This document shows positions 54,540 through 64,000 of a stretch of DNA of 64,000 nucleotides, one piece after another. Location: NCBI RefSeq assembly GCF_017916325.1, contig NC_090164.1, positions 973,501 to 1,037,500 of the forward strand. Reading direction: 5' to 3'. The DNA is from Leishmania martiniquensis. Lineage: Eukaryota > Euglenozoa > Kinetoplastea > Trypanosomatida > Trypanosomatidae. The notes under the pieces were generated by a model that was not told the DNA's origin, ran no database searches, and saw only the letters and a program-made list of their open reading frames with translations. Position 1 is the first letter of the stretch. Every line of letters starts with the position of its first letter. Made by a program: the position numbers and the translations under genes.

Positions 54540-56555
54540 ATGGCGGGCTCGGCGAGTTTTCAGGCAAAGGACAGAGCTGCCGGCGCCGACATCACCCTCC
54601 CCTCTTGTAGCCCTTTTCAAGAGCGCGTTAACGCACTGCTCTCAGTATCCGTGCCGCGTTGCCTCCAGGATACGTCTCATGGGAACTCACCGTCTCAAGC
54701 AGTTCACATGTCCGTTGGGGAGGGAACAGGCCTTGGTGTGGCTGCCAAGCTCTCAGACCACGATGAGCAGTCCACCCAGAGGGATACCGCGACGTCGGAC
54801 ATGCGGGCGCTTCCCATCTACGAGGCACTCCTGCTGAAGGGGCGACAAATGCAGGAGCGTCGAGAGCTGCTTCGTCAGCAGGCCATTGAGGACGAGATGC
54901 GTGAGCTGCGACCGGTCACGCTATACGGACTGGCGCCTCGATCCGCACGCCGTCTTCTCACTGAGGGCCAGCGCATCGAGGTCAGACTGCTTCAGAGGGC
55001 AAAGGAGAAGCAGGCACTGGAGGAGAAGGCTGCGCAGATGCGGGCGGAGCGCGAGGCGGAGGAGCTGGCTTCGATCGCCTCCTTTCACCCTCAAATCTCA
55101 GCTCACGCCATGGCGACCAAATCCCGGTTTAAGGAGCCACCGCCCGACCGGGGTGCATGGCGGGAGAGGCGGTCGGCAGAGCTCGCGCACTTGTCTGTGA
55201 ATGCGGGGGCGGAGGTATTGGATAGGGTCCAGGATGCCCCCTCCATCAATGCACGTTCTGCGAAGCTCGCTGCCCGTAAGAAGGCGAGAGAGGGCCTGAA
55301 TGGACTGCCAGTGTCTGAAGTACTCCTTGTTGGTGAGCATCGCCGTCGATTGGCGCAGTGGCAGGTGTCTGAGGCAGAGCGGGAGGCTCAGGCGCGGGCA
55401 AGCCCGGCCATCACTAGGCACGCTGCAAGCTTGCAGCGCATCGGCAGTGTTGGCGACCGCCTCCACGCGGGGAGCTACAAAGCTGCGATTCGCCACTTGC
55501 AGCGCGAAGTTGCGTGGAACGAGTCCCATACGCCGTTTCGGCCACTCGTCACCGCGCTAGCCGCTGCCACCGCACCGCGTTATCACCGCGAGAGCGACCC
55601 CGGCGCGCACTCGAGAATCCTGCAAGGCTCCCGCAGTTTCTTGCATCAGCACTCGGCAAAGCAGCACTCCTTTGAGCCCTCTATCAACCCTGTGAGTTCG
55701 GCGATCGCGCGGCGTCTGCCGGAGACGACAATGGAACGGCTGTGCCGGCCGAGTGCTGTTCATTCTCTGTCTTCCTACACTGATCCCGCCAGCTTCACGG
55801 ACGCATCTGGTGTGTCTCCATCTGCACCCCCTGATGCCTGTAGCCAGACACCTCGTGGGCTGCGACGCGCACCCTCAGGGCGCCAGCAGCACAGCGCTGT
55901 GTCGAACGCTCCACCCTCGACGCCAGGGGCCCTTCCCAGCTCTGTGCTCGCCTCTCTGGATGCATATGAGCGCCGGAGGCAGAGGCGGCTGGAGGCGCTG
56001 CGCAAGGAGCTGGCGGAGCATGAGCAGCGGGAATGCACGTTTCAGCCACAGATCAACGTGCGCTCGGTGCCTTTAATGGCCTCCTCGACGTCCACGAGCT
56101 GTCAGCGCGGCCCCAGCGCCGTGGCGAAGCGGAGCGGCGAGTGGCAGCAGCAGCGAGAGCGGCACCTTGAGACGATGCAGAGGTGGTACGCAGAACAGGC
56201 GGCTGCAGATGCGGAGTCCATTGAGGCACCCTTCAGAGGTGGCGCTCGCGCTGCTGCGACCGCCTCGTTGCCGCTTTCCCACAGCATCTACGGCGGCGAT
56301 GGAACTCCGTGGGGTGTGGAGGAGTACCTTTCTAGGCAGCAACTGGCGCGCACGAGGCGACAGAAAGAGCAAGAGACTCTCGGTCGCCAAAGTCTCTCTT
56401 TCGATGGATGTATTCACGCCTCTCTCTCGTCGGCGACACCGCCAGCGAGGGCGCATGTGGCGTCGGTGCGCCACGAGCGCGACGACAGCACACACGGCCG
56501 AACATCCTCACCCATTCGCAGTTTGCGACTGCCTGTGCCAGAGTCGCAGCAGTGA
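54540..56555 (+). CDS. Protein with repeated F-x-P-x-I motifs, unknown function
   Basis: Predicted 671 aa, family not recognised. Charged helical stretch at about 95-180 rich in Glu/Arg/Ala (LLRQQAIEDEMRELRPV, QALEEKAAQMRAEREAEEL). Then a series of short motifs of F-x-P-x-[IV] type: FHPQISAHA near 182, FRPLVTAL near 333, FEPSINPVS near 378 and FQPQINVRS near 501, each preceded by a charged segment; weaker relatives such as ASPAITRHAASL lie between. Each motif is followed by a helical, basic segment, so the protein looks like repeats of about 45-120 residues. In protists such proteins are often cytoskeletal or flagellar, but that is inference. ATG at 54540 is the first true ATG. Confidence 0.8.
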   Translation: MAGSASFQAKDRAAGADITLPSCSPFQERVNALLSVSVPRCLQDTSHGNSPSQAVHMSVGEGTGLGVAAKLSDHDEQSTQRDTATSDMRALPIYEALLLKGRQMQERRELLRQQAIEDEMRELRPVTLYGLAPRSARRLLTEGQRIEVRLLQRAKEKQALEEKAAQMRAEREAEELASIASFHPQISAHAMATKSRFKEPPPDRGAWRERRSAELAHLSVNAGAEVLDRVQDAPSINARSAKLAARKKAREGLNGLPVSEVLLVGEHRRRLAQWQVSEAEREAQARASPAITRHAASLQRIGSVGDRLHAGSYKAAIRHLQREVAWNESHTPFRPLVTALAAATAPRYHRESDPGAHSRILQGSRSFLHQHSAKQHSFEPSINPVSSAIARRLPETTMERLCRPSAVHSLSSYTDPASFTDASGVSPSAPPDACSQTPRGLRRAPSGRQQHSAVSNAPPSTPGALPSSVLASLDAYERRRQRRLEALRKELAEHEQRECTFQPQINVRSVPLMASSTSTSCQRGPSAVAKRSGEWQQQRERHLETMQRWYAEQAAADAESIEAPFRGGARAAATASLPLSHSIYGGDGTPWGVEEYLSRQQLARTRRQKEQETLGRQSLSFDGCIHASLSSATPPARAHVASVRHERDDSTHGRTSSPIRSLRLPVPESQQ

Positions 56556-57985
56556 TCAGTTGCCCACGTGTTTGCCTCTGCCGAAGAGACCGCCAGCAGT
56601 GTCGTCTGGTGAGGCCGACAAGGGGACAGAGGCACCGCGCACAGGGATGTAGCGCGCTTCTCTTCTCCTTCGCCACAGTCTTCCCTCTCTTTGACGCATA
56701 CGCTCATGAGCATTCCGTTTCCACTGCGACAAGAAGGATCAGGCAAGTGCTTAGATTTCTCTTTCTTTTTTTTTCGTAGAGAACCCTTTGCCATCGCCGG
56801 GGCTCAGGTTTCCACTCGCAGATGCAGAAGCCTCCCCCGCCCCTCTCCCCCTACTTCTAGTGGGCCTCGACAGAGTTCGCGGTGCCGGTTCCGCTGCAAG
56901 CGTTTTCTTTTTTTTTTGGTGTCTTCCGGCTCCGCGAAAACAACGCACGAGCAGGAGAAAATGTCGGCATCAAAGCGGCCCATTCCCTTTCCTATTTCGT
57001 TTCGTCGTGGTGCGGTCTATGGCAGGACCTGGTCGCATCAGCTGCGTGCAATACACCCCTTTCCTGTTTCTTCACCTTGTGTGTGCATCAGCTGTCGCAT
57101 TGCCCGTGAAGCACCAAGGCGGCGTCAAGGGCGCGCCCACGTGCAGTATGGAGGGGGGAGGATAAGAGACTCTGAGGCGGCGCCTCCCTTTCTTTTTGCA
57201 TCATGCTAGCACACCTCTTAAGGCCTCATCTGCATCTCTCTCTTCGTGTATCCTGTGTCTTGCATGTGCGCATGTGTGTCTGTTTTGTATCTGGATCGGC
57301 AACTCTTCACGTATGGGTGTGTGCGCCCTTGCCGGTGCAGCCGATCGGATCGCCTGTAGCTGGCTTTGCCTCTATGAGCAGAGCTTCGTGCTGCCCAACT
57401 CCTGCGCTTGCTTGACCTATTTTTATATCTTCTCGATACACCGATCCCAGCACATCCACCCCGCAGGGTGCGACTGGAGACGCATACACAGTCTTTTTGG
57501 GGCGGCGTAAACTTCTCCCTCCCCTCCCTCCTCGCCAGCACAAACCCACCTACACTTTCCCACAACATATTCACCCACCCTTGTGGCTCGACCAACACAG
57601 CATCGACTCATTAAGCCCTCTGTGAGGGCTAACGTGACACACTCTCTCTTTCTCTCACTCACCCCTTTTGTCTGAGCCCTTCTTTACTTCACCGCTCCTT
57701 CCATTTTCTCCTTCTCGGTACTTCCGCCGCTGCGCACGTGTGCGCTTTTTACTGCTCTCCGTTCTCGTTTTGGTGCTCGGCGACAGCAGCCACTCGACGG
57801 GCATCTAACAGAAGAGGCGACAAGGAGTCCCCCCTTTGCGCAGCTACGCAGGCAGCTCCACCTACGTGCCTGCCTGTTCGCTCCTCTTGCCTGGGTCGGA
57901 CCTCTCTTTGCTTCCCCTACCCCTTCCCATTTTGGCGTGTTGGTAGCGACAAGTATTACTTCGAGGGTCAGCGTCTCCTGAGACT
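56556..57985. other. 1.4 kb intergenic spacer
   Basis: Strongly pyrimidine-rich on the plus strand with T and C runs. No repeat copy and no supported gene. Confidence 0.65.
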
Positions 57986-60289
57986 ATGCCGGTATTTCTC
58001 TCCCCGTCGCAGCTGGCGTCGCGGCAGGCCGCTGCGTCTCTCTTGGCGGACGACGATGGCACACCGTATCACGACTCTCGTCCGATAGCGCGCCTTCCCC
58101 TTGATGGCGAGGTTGCAGTGGCGTTCCCGCCTGGAAAGGTAGTACAGCGCGCGGCTAACCCTCGCGGTGTCTGCTCTCCGCTTTCCTCTGCTGCGGAGGA
58201 GGGCCTCTCTCACGAGACCGGGAAGGAGGCAACCTGTTTGGAGGTGCCGCAAAGCAGCCGGACCACACAGTCGATCAGCCACTCCGGCACACACGCTTCT
58301 AACCACGACTCGCGCCGCGGCACACGTTTGAGCAACGGAAGTAGGACACACAGCGACAGCCCGCAGCAGTCGGGTACGCAGAGCTCGCACGGCACCCGCA
58401 CTGTCGATCAGCGACACCTCGAGCGCCTGGCGCAGCCGAGAACCAAGCCGAGCTCCGCTAATAGGCACATGAGGCCGAATTACGGTCGCCTGCTCAACTT
58501 CACAGAAGAGGAGGAGCGAAACAGACAGCGAGAGGAGAAGCGCTGCGGCAAGTCAGCGCCCCGCTCGCAGGGCGACATCACTTCTTCTGTAGAATGGGCC
58601 GAATCGACGAGGCTTCGAACTCCGCCTTCTTTCGCGGAGAGCGAGCACCGCGCTTTGCCGGCTACTACGGTCGTGCCGGCAACGCAGATGCCCTGGCATG
58701 AGAAGCTGTCGGCTTCGAAGAAAGCTTCCCCTGCACCCATGACTGATAGCGATGAACCGTCGCGCCGCACCTCTCCGGCAGCGCTTGCGCCACGTAGAGA
58801 TGAAAGAAGCACCTTTGATCGCCTAGCCGTGCCGAATAAGCCGGCCACCAACACTTCCTCCAACGAGTCCATGCTGTCGCCTTCGCGGCAAACGTATTCT
58901 GACTCATCAAATACGCGCGTTTCTACGCAGGTGGAGCGAGTGGAGCAAGAAGACTTGTCCCTGCAGCGCCTCGCAAAGCTGAAGCAGCGGACTACCTCGT
59001 CTCACCGCCTCTCACACGCACCGACAGGGCATAAGCCGCATACCCCGAAGAAGCGCTACTACGGCGGCACTACTGTGATATCAGCCCCACCGAGCATAAG
59101 CAGCTCTGCTACGCTACCGCCGCCGCCACCCCTCGCCAGTGGTCGAGTGCCATGCGCGTCTTGGGAGGAGTTGGCGAGCTTCACGGTGCGACGTGCATCG
59201 GCAACGGCGGCCTCTAGCTTCCCGTCGCCGAGCTGCTGCATTGAATGTGGGAATGCATCCTCGGCGCAGACGCACACAGTTTCGTCGCAGCCTGTCACGA
59301 TCGGCGTCGCCGCATGGTACAAGGATATGGCAAAGGGGGCAGCACTACTTCTAAACCGCAGTTCCCCCGCTCCTGCTTCGAACAGTGATGGGCCGAGGGT
59401 GGTGCAGTCCACCCCAGCTAAGGCTACTTCCTTGAAACCGCCGATTGTGGTGCGCACGCGTCGCTACGTACCGCCGCCAGACGAGCAGGATTCCGGGGAT
59501 GTGGGCCAGCCAGTTTCTTTCCTGGCGAGTGAGCCAAGCTCTGCCACACTCGCGCCGAAACCGGTGGAGGCGGTGCGGCGACGCATTGCAACACCGACTA
59601 TGCGCGCGGAAACGGCAGAGATCACCCCGGTGGAGACGGTGGCGCACGCCACAACCACTCCTGTCGCGGACCAAGGCATCGAGCCAGCGTCGCCGCCGCC
59701 GCTGCAACCGAGGCCGGCCGAAGTAACTGGGCGGCCAGTGGCAGTACAAGCAACTAAGCGAGTACTTTCTTCGCCTGCTAGCACTGAATCCGCCTCAGCA
59801 CCGCGGAGGCCGGTTGTGCTGGAGGACACCGACAGGCAGCTTCCAGCTCCGTGCTCGGTACGAGTAGCACCCAAGTCCTCGAGCTGCAAATCCCCATTGC
59901 AGCCATCGCAGGGGACACCTACACGCACTCAAACGTGTTCTCTGTCTTGCCTTTTATCCTCTGCTCCGGCGTCAGATGAGGCGCCCTTTGGGGATCTGCC
60001 AGAGGTGACTGCGGCAGAGGCAAATGACGCCGCCGCGGATACCTCTGTCTCCGCAACCGAGGAGGTGTACGCCATTCCGCCGTTGCATGTCGGTGGCAAG
60101 AAGGGCCCTCGCAAGATCCTGCACAGAAGGCCGCCCAAAGTGAAGCATGAGGCGCTTCAGGACGACGACTTTGCGTGCCAGCTGGAGGTGGTCTCGCCAG
60201 AGCCGCACCCTCCCTTTATTATCAAGAGGCCCACAAAGACGGTGGCCAAGACGAAGGCCTTGAAACGACCGCTACCAAAGAAACGCTAG
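57986..60289 (+). CDS. Large disordered basic protein with RLA motifs, unknown function
   Basis: Predicted 767 aa, family not recognised. Most of it is Ser, Thr, Pro, Ala and Arg rich and probably disordered. Short recurring elements: HLERLAQPRTK near 142, FDRLAVPNKP near 277 and LQRLAKLKQR near 326, plus NYGRLLNF near 166; each has an aromatic or Leu, then RL, in basic surroundings. A Pro run (PPPPPLASGR) lies near 378 and VRTRRYVPPPDEQD near 489. The C-terminus is very basic (KALKRPLPKKR), which could serve as a nuclear signal or bind an acidic surface. ATG at 57986 is used, no upstream ATG in frame. Length and absence of frame breaks over 2.3 kb support a real gene. Confidence 0.78.
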   Translation: MPVFLSPSQLASRQAAASLLADDDGTPYHDSRPIARLPLDGEVAVAFPPGKVVQRAANPRGVCSPLSSAAEEGLSHETGKEATCLEVPQSSRTTQSISHSGTHASNHDSRRGTRLSNGSRTHSDSPQQSGTQSSHGTRTVDQRHLERLAQPRTKPSSANRHMRPNYGRLLNFTEEEERNRQREEKRCGKSAPRSQGDITSSVEWAESTRLRTPPSFAESEHRALPATTVVPATQMPWHEKLSASKKASPAPMTDSDEPSRRTSPAALAPRRDERSTFDRLAVPNKPATNTSSNESMLSPSRQTYSDSSNTRVSTQVERVEQEDLSLQRLAKLKQRTTSSHRLSHAPTGHKPHTPKKRYYGGTTVISAPPSISSSATLPPPPPLASGRVPCASWEELASFTVRRASATAASSFPSPSCCIECGNASSAQTHTVSSQPVTIGVAAWYKDMAKGAALLLNRSSPAPASNSDGPRVVQSTPAKATSLKPPIVVRTRRYVPPPDEQDSGDVGQPVSFLASEPSSATLAPKPVEAVRRRIATPTMRAETAEITPVETVAHATTTPVADQGIEPASPPPLQPRPAEVTGRPVAVQATKRVLSSPASTESASAPRRPVVLEDTDRQLPAPCSVRVAPKSSSCKSPLQPSQGTPTRTQTCSLSCLLSSAPASDEAPFGDLPEVTAAEANDAAADTSVSATEEVYAIPPLHVGGKKGPRKILHRRPPKVKHEALQDDDFACQLEVVSPEPHPPFIIKRPTKTVAKTKALKRPLPKKR

Positions 60290-61799
60290 ACGCTCCGACA
60301 AGAGGGCCAGGTCACGGGCGGGAAGAGGGGTTGAGGTGCTTCTGTGAGGGGATTCAAAAGGTGGGGAAGACATCGTAAGTCTTGACGCTCGAAGGGGCTA
60401 TCCTACCGCGCCATGTGCGCGCTCGCGCATGCAAGTGTGTGTTTTTCTGCCTCCACTCGCAGCAACGGTGTTTTCGCTCTGCCGCTCTTGTAGACGGACG
60501 TTTCTGTATGCGTCATCGCCTCCTTTGCATTGCACCCAAGTCGATTAGGGAAAGGATACAGTACGGTGTTTGGTGTCGCCACCTTTGTCGGCTGGCACAC
60601 TCGCTGTTTTTTTTTGGATGTGTGCTTCCAACAGCTCAGCTGGTGCACATTGACACGAATGCCTTCCTCATGCATACGCTAACGGCGGCCCTGCCACCCT
60701 TGGCACAACGGCGAGGATCCGAGCAGGAGGAGCGCATGAGCAACAAGAGCCGCGTGAGGAGGGTGGAGAGAACTTTCTTACGTCATGGTCACGGAGGAAG
60801 CTCGCACCCCTCCTGCCTTCTCAGCTCGTTAGATCGCTCACCGTCATCCGCAGCAAGAATGGCTTCCTGTCTATTCTCAGCTGCCTTTTCTCCTCATCGC
60901 TTCCTTGCCTGATTTCGACCAGCGTGCGCCCTAGAACGGTGCTCTCTTCCTCTGTGCCCTCGTGCTCGAGCGCAGGTGGCTGTCCGGAAGTGTTCTGTCG
61001 CAATCTTTGCTCTTGCGTTGCACCCACCACTATCGTGGCTACCGTCACCACCGCCTTTGCTACCTCCTCTCTTTTTCCTTCTACCGCGCCTCAGCATCTA
61101 CGGATTTCTGACACATTTACACAGACACACTCACACACAGGTTCATACACAGGAGGCGCCAGAAGGTGCCATTGCCCTCCACTCACGCAGCCTCTCGCTT
61201 AACGGCACGAGACAAAAAGGGACGACAAGCGCCGAAACAAGGGTCGGAGGGACGCCTACTTCTGCGTTTTTCACCGCCACCACCACTGCGACTTTGTTCC
61301 TCTGTGTCGCTTAGGGGTGCTCTTCATTCCGGTATCGCCCGTCGCTCCAGACCACCGCCGCCGCCTTCTTTTTTCTCTCTCTGTGAGTGTGTGTGTGTGT
61401 GAGTGTCACTGCACTAACGCTCGCCACCGACTTCCCACGCTGCGAGGGGGACTCGGTCATGCCTCACCGCGTGCCTGCTTCCTCGTTCTGACCTTCCCTG
61501 TTTGCCCCTGCGCTCTGACCACCGGCTAAAGCGACTGGGGTGTCTACGCATACACAGACGTACACACGCCCGGCTCGAGGTGCGCAGGCCGGCCTGGCCA
61601 AAAATACTGTTTCACTCGCAGTTTGGGACAAGGGCGGCAGAAGGGAAGGAGGGCGAGGAGAGGTCTCCATTATTCCTCAGGGCTGTGCACTCTGTCGCTT
61701 TTGTATCCGCGACACTCGTCCGCTCGTGCCCGTGTATTCGCAATTGGTCCTCTTCTGTCATCACCCGCTTGTGGTGTGGTGCCCTACTGCGTTCGCAGC
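60290..61799. other. 1.5 kb intergenic spacer
   Basis: No supported gene. Pyrimidine-rich on the plus strand with a TG microsatellite near 61390. The 176-codon plus frame at 60382 starts with TTG and is Cys/Ser-rich without motifs. The right end contains the acceptor region for the phosphodiesterase (AG at 61797-61798). Confidence 0.65.
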
Positions 61800-63971
61800 A
61801 TGGGCGGTGGCAATTCGAAGCACCCGGGAACCGAGGTAGCGCCGTTAATACAGCACTGCACCAAACAGATCGAGAGGTATCCGGCCTACGACCGAATGGC
61901 CAACCGCTCTGCTTGTGCCGATCATGCCGAGGTGTCGACAGCCTCAGCGCGACCGAAAGCCGAGGCTGCGCCACGACCGCCTCCTGGGGTTGCAAACTCC
62001 GCGGCGCGTCCGGCGCCGACAGAGCAGATGACCGCAGATTCCTCCGGCGACGCCCCGAAGATGCTGGGCAAGAGCAAGTACATTAAGGAGTACGGGGCCC
62101 TGGCCATGAACGACCGCGCCAAGGCCGTCCTACTGGGTACGCTGTTTCTCTTTTGCGAGGCTGAGACGGAAAGAACGGTGGTGTCGTACCACGAAAAGAG
62201 CACTGGCTCGGTGTACGCGCGCAGCTACACGGATGCGGAGCTGGGGCAGGCAAAGCAGACCGCTGGCGTCGGCTTCTCATGGGCTCCCTTCTTCAAGTCC
62301 ATGGCCACAGCCATGATCAAGTCCAAGGCGACCGTGTCCTCTCTCAGCCCCACCCGCAAGGACGCCAGCTTCACCATCTTCAATAACAAAGACCCCTCCT
62401 GCACATACCCGTTTGTGGTACCCATGGAGATGGTGTCGAATGGCTGCTCGCCAAACTCGAAGGCGGTGTTTCAGTTCGTAATGTACCCGTTGACGTGTGC
62501 GCTGCAGTACAATCGCATGCGCAGTGCGTCGAGCGAGAGGGAGGCGCTCGCGGAGAAAATGGAGTGTCAGTGGACGCAGCTCACTGCAACGACGAGGCAG
62601 CACATCGCCTACGTTGACGAGCTGCTCCCGACAGCGCTCCCGCTGCGAGAGGAGTCGGCGCTGCACTCTCACCGCGCCATGGTGCTGGGCCGCGAGGTGC
62701 GCAACCTCGAGCGGCGGCTGAAGGCTCGCGAGGAGCACATCATCACGAAGCATCCTCTCGACCAGCTCTACGATGAGGGAGGTGCGCAGTGTTTTCAGCA
62801 CACGCTGTGGTCTCCTGAGCATATCCCGCAAGAGGAGGACCCGGACGAGGCGCTCTCGCTCTGCATCCGCAGCGCATTCCCGCTAGGCCCTAGCATGAAG
62901 CTGGACGGTATCTCGGCGGTGCTGCAGCGGCCTGAAATTCAGAAGCAGATAATGGCGAGTGGCAACGGACAGGTTATCGCGGAGGCGTTCGAGATCTTCA
63001 AAGGAATCGACCGCTGGGACTATGACACAATTCAGCTGGAGATCATCACCAACGGCAACGCCCTCTTCTATACGACGTACCTCCTGATCTACAAGCTGGA
63101 CTTGGTTCGCCATTTCAACCTAGACGACGCTGTCCTGCGCCGCTTCCTCATCGCTGTACAGAGCGCCTACCACCCCAATCCGTATCACAACGCCATGCAC
63201 GGTGCGGATGTCACGCAGATCAACTACTATATAATGATGGTGGCCGGGCTCAGCGAAAAGTGCCGCCTAAGTAAAGAAGAAATCTTCGCCGGCATCATCG
63301 CTGGCGCCGTGCACGACTTCGATCACCCCGGCCTCAACAACAACTTCCACTCCCGCACGGGCGCCTACCTCGCCACTCTCTACAACGACAGGTCCATCTT
63401 GGAAAATCACCACCTTGCCTGCACCTTTGAGCTGCTGCGCAACCCGCACTACAACATCTTCGCGACGTTGTCGGACGAGCAGCGACTGGTTGTGCGGGAG
63501 ACCATACTGGAGATGGTGCTGGCGACTGACATGGGGAACCACGCGCGCATCTTCAAGAACTTCCAAGTCCGCATGTCGGAGACGAGTGATTGGCATGCAA
63601 AGGAAGACGTGCGGCTGGCTCTCTCCATGTCGATAAAGATGGCCGATATTTCAAACTGCGCGAGGCCCAACCACATCTACGCTGAATGGGCAAAGAACAT
63701 CTCAAAGGAGTTTTACCTGCAAGGCGACGCAGAACGGAAGTTGCATCTCTCCATTTCGCCATTCATGGATCGGACGAAGGAGATGGAGGAGTTCCCGAAG
63801 GGTCAAGTGTCCTTTATAATGTACATTGTGCAGCCTATGATAGAGGCGCTATCGGCGCTTCTGCCCTCCATGGCCTTTGCCGTCAACCTGTGTATTGACA
63901 ACAAGGAGTACTGGCGGCGTAAGACGGAGGAGGCGCAGCAAGCCGAGCTCATCGAGTCGTCTGTGAAGTAG
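61800..63971 (+). CDS. Class I cyclic-nucleotide phosphodiesterase, PDEA/PDED-like
   Basis: Predicted 723 aa. Class I phosphodiesterase that hydrolyses cAMP (and possibly cGMP) using two metals. Catalytic domain about 400-710: HNAMHGAD (His463, His467, Asp470), HDFDHPG (His505, Asp506), MADISNC (Asp616), invariant glutamine Gln669 in GQVSF. The N-terminus reads MGGGNSKHPG, a textbook N-myristoylation site, so the protein is probably lipid-anchored. Residues about 105-260 form an uncharacterised beta-rich region and about 290-350 a helical coiled-coil stretch; no GAF or FYVE domain is seen, unlike PDEB or PDEC. The ATG at 61800 is chosen because upstream codons start with TTG and the glycine signal needs it. 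Stop codon TAG ends 29 bases before the window edge. Confidence 0.93.
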   Translation: MGGGNSKHPGTEVAPLIQHCTKQIERYPAYDRMANRSACADHAEVSTASARPKAEAAPRPPPGVANSAARPAPTEQMTADSSGDAPKMLGKSKYIKEYGALAMNDRAKAVLLGTLFLFCEAETERTVVSYHEKSTGSVYARSYTDAELGQAKQTAGVGFSWAPFFKSMATAMIKSKATVSSLSPTRKDASFTIFNNKDPSCTYPFVVPMEMVSNGCSPNSKAVFQFVMYPLTCALQYNRMRSASSEREALAEKMECQWTQLTATTRQHIAYVDELLPTALPLREESALHSHRAMVLGREVRNLERRLKAREEHIITKHPLDQLYDEGGAQCFQHTLWSPEHIPQEEDPDEALSLCIRSAFPLGPSMKLDGISAVLQRPEIQKQIMASGNGQVIAEAFEIFKGIDRWDYDTIQLEIITNGNALFYTTYLLIYKLDLVRHFNLDDAVLRRFLIAVQSAYHPNPYHNAMHGADVTQINYYIMMVAGLSEKCRLSKEEIFAGIIAGAVHDFDHPGLNNNFHSRTGAYLATLYNDRSILENHHLACTFELLRNPHYNIFATLSDEQRLVVRETILEMVLATDMGNHARIFKNFQVRMSETSDWHAKEDVRLALSMSIKMADISNCARPNHIYAEWAKNISKEFYLQGDAERKLHLSISPFMDRTKEMEEFPKGQVSFIMYIVQPMIEALSALLPSMAFAVNLCIDNKEYWRRKTEEAQQAELIESSVK

Positions 63972-64000
63972 ACGAAAGGGGCCAGCCCCTCCTCCACGGT

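Overview
The window looks like nuclear DNA from a trypanosomatid, most probably Leishmania or a close relative. Every credible gene lacks introns. Genes lie in two long one-strand arrays that diverge from a single point, and several ATGs sit a few bases downstream of a pyrimidine tract plus AG, as expected for trans-splicing. Seven copies of a roughly 0.45-0.54 kb interspersed element resemble the SIDER degenerate retroposons of Leishmania.

Layout. Left array, minus strand (about 33.9 kb down to the left edge), in transcription order: COQ7-type ubiquinone hydroxylase, small NAP/SET-fold protein, helical protein of unknown function, MAP-kinase-kinase-like kinase, mitochondrial enoyl-CoA hydratase, USP5-like deubiquitinase, a disordered S/A/P/Q-rich protein with one lysine, then a 9.5 kb gene desert, then two tandem PlsC-type acyltransferases. 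The second acyltransferase carries an in-frame TGA. The divergent strand-switch region (33949-35440) has two long G-tracts and is the likely transcription start region. Right array, plus strand: aspartyl aminopeptidase, ribosomal protein eL39 (51 aa), two tandem kinesins sharing a nucleotide-identical motor cassette, an FCP1/SCP-like phosphatase, an LPCAT-like acyltransferase, two large conserved-looking proteins of unknown function, and a cyclic-nucleotide phosphodiesterase with a myristoylation-type N-terminus.

Non-coding DNA is extensive and strand-biased: the plus strand is purine-rich left of the switch and pyrimidine-rich right of it, so transcripts on both sides have pyrimidine-rich spacers. 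Six of the seven repeat copies have the same orientation relative to transcription. The exception (44.4 kb) pairs with a neighbour to make a large inverted repeat.

The genes do not form one pathway, as expected for polycistronic units in this group. No bacterial-type system, CRISPR array, rRNA or convincing tRNA was seen. Start codons were checked base by base; non-ATG upstream extensions were discarded. All identifications come from reading motifs, not from database searches.
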